From assembly GCA_026989655.1 (NCBI GenBank), contig JALSIX010000099.1, positions 1 through 56,575 on the forward strand: a stretch of DNA of 56,575 bases, written 5' to 3'. The notes beneath the pieces were generated by a model, which saw nothing but the letters and a program-made list of their open reading frames with translations, searched no databases and was not told the origin of the DNA. Shown here in pieces: positions 50,123-56,575 of this stretch (positions within the stretch are counted from its first letter, which is position 1; every line of letters begins with the position of its first letter). The position numbers and the translations under genes are program-made. Source of the DNA: Caldilineaceae bacterium. GTDB lineage: Bacteria; Chloroflexota; Anaerolineae; Caldilineales; Caldilineaceae.

Positions 50123-52090
50123 ATGGCGAAGCCTGATGCCCGGGCCCCAGAGGAGCGAAGCAGCGCTCCGGGGACATTGGTCCAGGCCGCGCTGGAGGCC
50201 CTCCAGGAGGCGGCAGCCGTCGGTGGCGCCGAGGAGCCCCGCCAGATCCGACGGCCCGACACCTGGCTCCTGCGGCGCTGCTGGCAGGCCCTGGCCGATC
50301 ACGGGGCACCGGACGCGGCGTTCCACGTGCTCCGGCTGATCTCCCGTCGAGAGCCGTTGGCCCTCTACCGGGCACTGCCCCGGCTGGCCCGACGAACCCA
50401 CCAGGAGGCCGGCCTGGCCGTGGCCCTGGAGATCCAACTGGATCGGATGCGGCCCCTGGTACGGCGCCCCCGGCGGGATCCGCTGGCCGTGTGGGCGGAA
50501 CACCTGCTCGCCCTGGCCTGCGCGGCAGCCCATCTGGGCGACGAGAACCTGGCCCTGGCCTGTCTGGAACGGCTGGACCAAGAGGTCGGTGTGTGGGACA
50601 CGGTGGTGGCCCAGGAGCGCCTCCGAGAGCTGCTGGGCGAGACCATCGGGCTGGTGGGGCTCCACCCCCTGACCGAGGATCTGCTGCAGCGGGCCGTGGA
50701 GCGGTACGACACGGCCGGGGCCTCCCTGGTGCGCCAGGTGGCCGTCCACGCGGCCACTGGGCGGCCCTCGGAACCGGATCCCCGCCTGCTGCACCACTGC
50801 GTGGAGGTCTTCCGCCGAGCTGCCCTGGTCTCTCTGGAGGCCCGACGCCACGCCGTGGTGGTCCTGGCCCTGGAGGGCCGGGTGGAGGAGATCCTGGACC
50901 AGATCCGCGTCATGGCCAGCGTCCAGGAAGCCCGTCGCGAGAGCAGCCTCCTGGAGGCAGGCGACGACGACTGGCTGGTCCGCCAGGTCCGCCGTTTCCG
51001 GGCAGATCCCGACGTGGACTTCCGTTTCTACGCCCTGAAGGAGGCCGTGGAGCACCTGTCCACCGCCCAGGTCCCACCGGAGCCACTGCGGCTGCTGGCC
51101 GAGACCATCGCCTTCCACGGCATGCAGAGCGACGGCTGGACGGCCGCGGCAGCCGTCCAGACCCTGTTGCGTCTGGGCTCTGTGGAGCAGGCCAAGTCTG
51201 TGGTCAACCACCTGGACCCCCAGGACGCCACCCGCAGCGAGGCCTACCGAGCCCTGATCGAGGGGCTGCTCTCCCAGGAACAGGTGGACGAGGCGGCCGA
51301 ACAGGCCCGCCTGGCCCTTATCTGGGCCCGAACCCTGGCCAGCCGCAACACGGAGCGCCTCCTGCTGTGGAATCTGGCCCGGACATTCCTCCAGCACCGA
51401 CACCCCGCCCAGGCCCTGGCCCTGCTGCGGCAACACCGCAGGTTCGACCTGTGGCAGCGGATGCGCCGTCTGCTGGATGGCCAACCCGACGAGGAGCGGA
51501 TCCGGGAAGAGGTCCTGCTTCTCCACGCCGCCCTCCTGGCAGATCCCCCGGACGTGGACCGGGCCATGGGACACTTGGCGAACATCCGCCGCTGGGGGCC
51601 CCAGATATGGCCCGGGCGGCTTCTGGCCCTCTTCTACCTGGAGACCGTGCTGGAGACCTTGCTGGAAACCGGACACAACGACCTGGTATGGGCGTCTCTG
51701 CCCGACATCCGACAGGCCCTGGATGGGCTCCAGGGCCGAGAGCTGCCAGCACGCCTGGAGGAACTGTCGTTGAAGCTGGCGACACGCCTGGGCCAGATGC
51801 CTCCCGCCGGGCCAAGCCCCGGATCGCCCAGATCGGCCCCCCAGACCGAAGCTCGGGGGATCCTGGGCCGTTTTCTGGCCGGGCTCTGGAAGGACAGCGC
51901 CGCCCAGGGGGTGTGGCGGATGGTCTACGCGTTGGGCGGCACCCTGCCCCTGCTCATCGCCCTGGAGGGATCCGAGGCCGTGGTGAGGGTGGCCGAGCTG
52001 GCCGCTCGGGAGGGGGCCACCTGGCTGGCCCCGGCACCCCAGTCCCAGGAGACCGAGCCCGATGCCCTCCATCCGGCCGGCCCACCGTAG
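50123..52090 (+). CDS. Large alpha-helical (TPR-like) repeat protein of unknown function
   Basis: I do not recognise this 655-residue protein. Nearly all of it is predicted to be paired helices with many Ala, Leu, Arg and Glu, like TPR or PPR solenoids (AFHVLRLISRREPLALYRAL, AEQARLALIWARTLASRN, RHPAQALALLRQHRRFDLWQ). A loop near residue 255-275 is acidic. The C-terminal 100 residues include a Pro-rich linker and a possible membrane-associated segment (VWRMVYALGGTLPLLIALEG, about residues 598-617). It starts 3 bp after the Cas4-like gene, with GGGAGG well placed, so the translin, Cas4-like and helical-repeat genes form one unit. A scaffold or RNA-binding role is an inference from the neighbours. 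Confidence 0.75.
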   Translation: MAKPDARAPEERSSAPGTLVQAALEALQEAAAVGGAEEPRQIRRPDTWLLRRCWQALADHGAPDAAFHVLRLISRREPLALYRALPRLARRTHQEAGLAVALEIQLDRMRPLVRRPRRDPLAVWAEHLLALACAAAHLGDENLALACLERLDQEVGVWDTVVAQERLRELLGETIGLVGLHPLTEDLLQRAVERYDTAGASLVRQVAVHAATGRPSEPDPRLLHHCVEVFRRAALVSLEARRHAVVVLALEGRVEEILDQIRVMASVQEARRESSLLEAGDDDWLVRQVRRFRADPDVDFRFYALKEAVEHLSTAQVPPEPLRLLAETIAFHGMQSDGWTAAAAVQTLLRLGSVEQAKSVVNHLDPQDATRSEAYRALIEGLLSQEQVDEAAEQARLALIWARTLASRNTERLLLWNLARTFLQHRHPAQALALLRQHRRFDLWQRMRRLLDGQPDEERIREEVLLLHAALLADPPDVDRAMGHLANIRRWGPQIWPGRLLALFYLETVLETLLETGHNDLVWASLPDIRQALDGLQGRELPARLEELSLKLATRLGQMPPAGPSPGSPRSAPQTEARGILGRFLAGLWKDSAAQGVWRMVYALGGTLPLLIALEGSEAVVRVAELAAREGATWLAPAPQSQETEPDALHPAGPP

Positions 52091-52188
52091 GACATCCACC
52101 AGGCCCTCGGGAGCAGAGGGGATGGCCCGGGCGGGCCCGGGCCCTGCCTCCTTACACCCCGATCCATCCACGAACACCGAGGTGCACC

Positions 52189-53640
52189 ATGCGCGTCTTC
52201 GCCGGTGGCGTGGCCACCGAGACCAACACCTTCTCGCCCATCCCCACGGGCCTGATCGATTTCGAGGTGGTGGAGCCCCACGAGTTCCCCCACCCCCGCC
52301 GGGCAGAGATGAACCGGCTGCTGGAGCTGACCCGGGCCCAGGGTTGGACCTTTCTGCCCGGCCTGCATGCCTTCGCCCAACCGGCCGGACTCACCACCCG
52401 GAGGGCCTACGAACACCTGCGGGACCGTCTGTTGGACCAGCTCCGAGCCGCCATGCCTGTGGACCTGGTGCTCCTGCCCCTGCACGGGGCCATGGTGGCA
52501 GACGGATACGACGACTGTGAGGGCGATCTGATCGAACGGGTCCGAGCTCTGGTGGGGCCGGACACCGTCATCGGCGTGGAGCTGGACCTCCACTGCCACC
52601 TGACCCCGCGGATGGTGGACCGGGCCGACGTGATCGTGATCTACAAGGAATACCCCCACACAGACATCGGGGCCCGGGCCGAGGACCTGTTCCGTCTCTG
52701 CGTGGCCACAGCCCGGGGCGAGATCCGCCCGACCATGGCCCTCTTCGACTGCCGAATGATCAGCATGTACCTGACCCCCTTTCCACCCATGCGGGAGTTC
52801 GTGGACGCGATCTCCGCAGCCGAAGGCCAGGACGGCGTGCTCTCCCTCTCCTTGGCCCATGGCTTCCCCTGGGGAGACGTGCCCGATTGCGGCACCCGCA
52901 TGCTGGCCATCACCGATGCGGATCCGGCCCAAGCCGCCCAGGTGGCCGAGAGGTGGGGGCGCCGCTTCTACGCGCTGCGCCACCAGGTCCACCACCGCCC
53001 TCTGACCCTGGAGCAGGGGCTGGAGCGGGCCCTGGCCAGCCCCCGGCGCCCGGTGGTCCTGGCCGACCAGTCCGACAACCCCGGCGGTGGAGCCCCCAGC
53101 GATGCCACCTTTGCCCTGCAGGCCCTGCTGGAACGGGGGGTCACCGACGCGGGAGTGGCCATGATCTGGGATCCGGTGGTGGTCCACCTGGCCAAGGCCG
53201 CGGGCCCAGGCGCCCGGCTCCGGGTGCGCCTGGGCGGGAAGATGGGCCCCCTGTCCGGGGCTCCGCTGGATCTGGAGGTGACCGTCACCGGGGTCATCGA
53301 GGGGATGCACCAGGAATGGCCTCAGCAGGAGGGGCCCCCGCTCCAGGTAGACTGCGGTGATGCCGCCGCGCTCCACTGCCGGGGGATCGACATCATCGTG
53401 AACGCCCGGCGGAGCCAGGTCTTCAGCCCTCAGGTGTTCAGCCACTTCGGCATCGACCCTGCGGCCAAGCGGCTGCTGGTCATCAAGTCCACCCAGCATT
53501 TCTACGCGGGCTTCGCGCCCATGGCCGGCGAGATCCTCTACATGGCGCCTCCGGGCGCTGTGGCCCCACTCTTCACCGAGATCCCCTATCAGCGGGTCGA
53601 TCGGAACCGCTTTCCATGGGTGGACGATCCGCTGGAGTAG
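52189..53640 (+). CDS. M81 family metallopeptidase (MlrC-like)
   Basis: The 483-residue protein starts [20 protein letters not shown], the standard beginning of the MlrC/DUF1485 family. The metal-site region includes [11 protein letters not shown] and EYPHTD near residues 140-165. The C-terminal MlrC domain has [20 protein letters not shown] near residue 287. MlrC of sphingomonads completes microcystin breakdown; most relatives probably hydrolyse other small cyclic or linear peptides or related amides. The start has GAGGTG a few bases upstream. Its 3' end overlaps the convergent membrane-protein gene by 68 bp. Confidence 0.9.
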   Translation: MRVFAGGVATETNTFSPIPTGLIDFEVVEPHEFPHPRRAEMNRLLELTRAQGWTFLPGLHAFAQPAGLTTRRAYEHLRDRLLDQLRAAMPVDLVLLPLHGAMVADGYDDCEGDLIERVRALVGPDTVIGVELDLHCHLTPRMVDRADVIVIYKEYPHTDIGARAEDLFRLCVATARGEIRPTMALFDCRMISMYLTPFPPMREFVDAISAAEGQDGVLSLSLAHGFPWGDVPDCGTRMLAITDADPAQAAQVAERWGRRFYALRHQVHHRPLTLEQGLERALASPRRPVVLADQSDNPGGGAPSDATFALQALLERGVTDAGVAMIWDPVVVHLAKAAGPGARLRVRLGGKMGPLSGAPLDLEVTVTGVIEGMHQEWPQQEGPPLQVDCGDAAALHCRGIDIIVNARRSQVFSPQVFSHFGIDPAAKRLLVIKSTQHFYAGFAPMAGEILYMAPPGAVAPLFTEIPYQRVDRNRFPWVDDPLE

Positions 53641-55090
53641 AAGAGCCCGGCGCGGGGCACCGGGTGGTGCCGGGCTCCTCCACCAAGACCCCCAACGCGA
53701 GAAAGGCCAGGATGAATCCCAGATAGTTCTCGTTGAGAAAACGGCTGACGTAGAGGAAGCCCAGGAGAAACAGGCCGTAGTGCCAACAGGCCAGGTCCAG
53801 CCGATTGGCCCGCTGCTGGCGCCGCAGGAACCACAGCAGAAGGGGGAAGGCCACCAACACCTGAGGGATCCAGAAGGGCCACAGGTCGAAGCGGCTGGAG
53901 ACCCAGCCCAGGGCCAGGACGAAGTTGCTGGCCCCCCATCCCCAGATCTGGTAGCCCGTCTCTCCCTGGCCTGTGCTCCAGCGCCACACATCGTCGTACA
54001 GCGCGTAGGCATCCCAGAGCAGATAGGGCCCCAGCAGCAGGAGGAAGACCGCCAACGCGGGAAGGGCCCGAGCCCAGATTCCGGGAATGGCCTCCAACAG
54101 CTCCCACCACCCTTCCGAACCCCTCCTCTCCCGGTCGGCCAACAGGAGGAGGCCGTAGAAGGGGGCGAAGAACCAGGCCGTGGGCTTGCTGGCACAGGCC
54201 AGGCCGAAGAGGAGCGCGGAGGCCGTACGCCATCGTCCTTGGCCGGTCTGCCGCCATTGCCGCCATGCGAGCAGGCTGAAGACGAGCCAGGCCAGGACAA
54301 AGCTATCGTTCTGGCCGAAGATCACGTCCAGACCCATGATGGGGTTCAGGCCCAGGAGCATGACCAGGCCCAGGCGACGCCGGGGGCTGTGGGCCAGCCG
54401 GGGAACCAGGAACAGGGTCCCGGTGAACAGCAACAGATAGACCACCCGTTGGTCGTAGAAGCCCAGGAACTGCCCAGCCAGGTAGAACGGTGCGCTGAAG
54501 ACAAAGGTCCACGGCAGGTACGGGTAGTGGTAGAGGGCCGTGCGGTACTCGTCGAACCCCCACTCGGCCATGGGGGTCTCGGTGTAGTCCTCCACGTAGG
54601 GGTTGCGCCCGGCCAGAAAATATGCCACGGCCGCCTCCGTCTGGATCACGCCGCCGTCGTGGGTATAGCTGGCGGGACCGATGGCATCCCGCAGGAGGAT
54701 CAGCTTGACCGTGGGCCCGTAGACCGCCGCGAGCAGAACCCCGGCCAACACCATGGCCTTGACCCGCCAATGCCAGGGGCCGGGTGGGGTCAGGTCCACC
54801 AGGAGATAGAGGAACACGAAGCCCAGGGCCAGCCCGATGAGCACCAGGGACACCGGCTCGCCGGGCCAGGGGCCCCGTTCCCCCATGGCCTGGATGCCGG
54901 CCGGGGGCAGCAGGCGCCCCAGCCAGGGATGGTTGAGCACATCCTGGCGGAGGTAGGGGAGGACCGCGGCCTCTGCCACGCTGTCGATCCGGATGAGGGC
55001 CACGCTCAGCACGGCCAGGAGCAGCGCATCCCAGCCGGGGCGAAGGGGATGGCCTGGACCTCCAGCGGAACCGGTCGAACGGGACATCAT
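53573..55090 (-). CDS. GT87-like (DUF2029) polytopic membrane glycosyltransferase
   Basis: The 505-residue protein has about eleven to twelve membrane helices. The first large outer loop contains an acidic patch with [20 protein letters not shown] followed by [13 protein letters not shown]. The pattern of an early D/E-rich loop and QNDSF between helices is typical of GT-C enzymes of the GT87/DUF2029 type. Such enzymes use polyprenyl-phosphate sugars (for example mannose) on the outer side of the membrane. The last 30 residues are polar, non-conserved and encoded in the overlap with the M81 gene. The start ATG 55090 overlaps the stop of the upstream propeller gene (ATGA). Confidence 0.78.
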   Translation of the reverse strand: MMSRSTGSAGGPGHPLRPGWDALLLAVLSVALIRIDSVAEAAVLPYLRQDVLNHPWLGRLLPPAGIQAMGERGPWPGEPVSLVLIGLALGFVFLYLLVDLTPPGPWHWRVKAMVLAGVLLAAVYGPTVKLILLRDAIGPASYTHDGGVIQTEAAVAYFLAGRNPYVEDYTETPMAEWGFDEYRTALYHYPYLPWTFVFSAPFYLAGQFLGFYDQRVVYLLLFTGTLFLVPRLAHSPRRRLGLVMLLGLNPIMGLDVIFGQNDSFVLAWLVFSLLAWRQWRQTGQGRWRTASALLFGLACASKPTAWFFAPFYGLLLLADRERRGSEGWWELLEAIPGIWARALPALAVFLLLLGPYLLWDAYALYDDVWRWSTGQGETGYQIWGWGASNFVLALGWVSSRFDLWPFWIPQVLVAFPLLLWFLRRQQRANRLDLACWHYGLFLLGFLYVSRFLNENYLGFILAFLALGVLVEEPGTTRCPAPGSSTPADRPPMESGSDRPADRGSR

Positions 55091-56575
55091 CGGGCCCCTT
55101 GGATGGCGTAGAGGCGGCCGTCCGCGGTGGGAACGAAGATCCGGCCTGCGGAGGCCGCGGCCGCATCGATGATCCGGGCGGGGACCACCAGGCTGGCGTC
55201 CAGCAGAACGCCTCGATTCGCGTCCATCACGGCCACGGTACCGCTCTCCAGGGGCAACACGATCCGGCCATCGCCCACAAGAGGACCCCCGACCACCCGA
55301 TCCAGGAAGGTATGGCTCCACAGGATGTTGCCGTCCACCCGATCCAGGGCGACCACAAAGTCCGGGCCGGCCACGTAGAGGGTGGTCTCGTCCAGGGCCA
55401 ATATGGTGGCCCGGGCGGGGCCGGGCTGTTGCCAGAGCAGCGTGCCCGTGTTCGCGTCGTAGGCGTGGACTTGGCCCGTCTCATCCGCCACGTAGACCTC
55501 GGCCAGGGCCTTCACCCCCGGCCGATCGTAGATCGGCGGGGCAGCCACCCCAGGGAGATCCGCCTGCCAGACCGGGGTACCCTGGAGAACGTCCAGGGCC
55601 ACCAGGATCCGGTCCGCGACGTAGATCATCTGATCGCCGACGGCCGGGTAGAGGAGCCGATTGCCCGCCGGTTCAGAGGTGTAGCGCCACCGGAGCTGTC
55701 CATCCCTCCGGTCCAGGGCGTAGAGGCCATGATCCACACCGGGGATGAAGAGAAGATCGCCCCAGAGGTTGATCCCGGCACTGGGCTGCACGCCCAAGGA
55801 GACAGACCAGAGGACCGAGACCCGGTTGCCCTGGTCCTGCAGGGCCCACACGGTCCCGTCCAGGTCCACGGCGTAGAGGAGCGTATCCCGGATGGCGGGA
55901 GCCTGCTCCACCACCTGGGGCAGGAGATGACGCCAGCGCTGGTTGCCCACCTCCTTGGAGAAGCTGTAGATGTAGAAGTCCCGGCTGGCCACGAAGACCG
56001 CGCCCCCTGCCACCAACACCGGTGAACTCATGGCCCGACCGGCCTGGGCCGGAACAGGCCAGGCGAAGCCCAGGGGTGTGAGGAACGGGCTGGTCGTCCA
56101 GGCCCGAGCCGCCGGATCCCGGCGGTACAGGGGATAGTCGTCCTGGGGGATGGGGGTCGGCGTGGCCAGAGGCTGGGGAGGTGGCACCTGGGGCTGTCGC
56201 TCCACCAGCCTCCGGGGGTCGTTGGGATCGATCTCCCCAGAGAGCTCCGGCGGGGGGGGATTGTCCTGGATGACCACGTAGGCCTGGCGTAGCCAGCCCT
56301 CCACCTGGGCCTCACAGCAGGCGAAGACCCATTCCCCGCTGGCCGTGCGCCCACGCAGGAGGATCCGAGTTCCGGAAGGGACGGTCATGGTCTGGGTGTA
56401 GAGGGTGCTGGGTCCCATGTAGACCGGGGCATCCACCCGGAGCCGGGCGGTGAGCACGGCCAGGGGCATGGCCGTTCGGGTGGGTGCCGGTTCGGTGGGC
56501 GTGGCCGTGGAGGAGGGCGTGGCGGTGGGGGTCGACGTAGGGGTCGGGGTGGATGTGGGCCGGGCCGAAGGGGGT
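55087..56575 (-). CDS. PQQ-type beta-propeller protein with SH3-like domain (5' end beyond window)
   Basis: The visible part encodes about 496 residues and the frame stays open to the right edge. The start codon-like Met at 56469 is internal: in-frame upstream codons read a Thr/Pro stalk ([20 protein letters not shown]), typical of surface proteins here. After the stalk comes an SH3-like domain (about 75 residues; [29 protein letters not shown]). A second Pro-rich linker follows, then about seven PQQ-like blades ([74 protein letters not shown]). It is probably anchored outside the membrane and binds or senses a ligand. It overlaps the GT87-like gene by 4 bp. Confidence 0.82.
   Translation of the reverse strand, partial: PPSARPTSTPTPTSTPTATPSSTATPTEPAPTRTAMPLAVLTARLRVDAPVYMGPSTLYTQTMTVPSGTRILLRGRTASGEWVFACCEAQVEGWLRQAYVVIQDNPPPPELSGEIDPNDPRRLVERQPQVPPPQPLATPTPIPQDDYPLYRRDPAARAWTTSPFLTPLGFAWPVPAQAGRAMSSPVLVAGGAVFVASRDFYIYSFSKEVGNQRWRHLLPQVVEQAPAIRDTLLYAVDLDGTVWALQDQGNRVSVLWSVSLGVQPSAGINLWGDLLFIPGVDHGLYALDRRDGQLRWRYTSEPAGNRLLYPAVGDQMIYVADRILVALDVLQGTPVWQADLPGVAAPPIYDRPGVKALAEVYVADETGQVHAYDANTGTLLWQQPGPARATILALDETTLYVAGPDFVVALDRVDGNILWSHTFLDRVVGGPLVGDGRIVLPLESGTVAVMDANRGVLLDASLVVPARIIDAAAASAGRIFVPTADGRLYAIQGAR

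Noticed and set aside
1-56575. Search for tRNA, rRNA, insertion sequences, integrases, att sites and replication origins
   Set aside because: No cloverleaf with a CCA end, no rRNA-like segment, no transposase or integrase motif and no DnaA-box cluster was found by reading; a covariance or profile search was not possible here.

Overview
The window is GC-rich (about 70% by eye) and reads like a chromosome fragment of a member of the Chloroflexota, probably near Anaerolineae, Caldilineae or Thermoflexia. This placement is an inference. It rests on long Pro/Thr linkers in surface proteins, a bacterial translin homologue, a secreted hydrolase ending in a YLPLV-type tail, a dockerin-like tail, and the gene content. 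No marker in the window settles the genus. No tRNA, rRNA, CRISPR array, insertion sequence or prophage was seen.

Region 1 (1-31061) is a large exopolysaccharide or surface-glycan locus. After the end of a dockerin-tailed secreted protein, five genes run leftward from a promoter near 6820: an acyltransferase, a DPM-like GT2, a B12-type radical SAM enzyme, an O-antigen ligase/polymerase with TPRs, and a small EamA/SMR membrane protein. A divergent rightward run (7080-21096) holds eight cytosolic-type glycosyltransferases, a GT39-like membrane transferase, a CDP-paratose-2-epimerase-like enzyme, a second Wzy/WaaL-type protein and a decayed MBOAT acyltransferase remnant. A new promoter at 21226-21254 precedes the initiating sugar-phosphate transferase and a complete four-enzyme GDP-D-glycero-alpha-D-manno-heptose pathway (hddA, gmhA, hddC, gmhB). 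A 468-bp regulatory gap follows, with Pho-box-like repeats, two promoters, competing hairpins and an 18-bp tandem repeat. Beyond it lie a beta-propeller lipoprotein, a Wzz/BY-kinase fusion and a winged-helix regulator with a degenerate receiver. No Wzx-type flippase is visible in the window.

Region 2 (31062-35013) holds a secreted clan GH-A glycoside hydrolase, which may trim the glycan, and then two half-size YraQ/ArsP-like permeases on the minus strand. Region 3 (35027-43798, minus strand) has an operon from a consensus promoter at 39179-39207 (HhH membrane protein, Ig-like surface protein, TreS-like GH13, the permeases). It also has a SpoU methyltransferase, the ribosomal block infC-rpmI-rplT with an apparent ATT start for infC and a leader before rpmI, a hydantoinase and a nitroreductase.

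Region 4 (44222-56575) contains a P2-type cation ATPase, a LolA-fold-like protein, an MFS transporter, and a tight three-gene unit of translin homologue, truncated Cas4-like membrane protein and helical-repeat protein. An M81 (MlrC-like) metallopeptidase follows. Convergent to it are a GT87-like membrane protein and a PQQ-type beta-propeller gene that runs off the right edge. The two candidates that look least described are the translin/Cas4-like/helical-repeat unit (49210-52090) and the structured leader upstream of the lipoprotein-Wzc-regulator genes (25861-26110).
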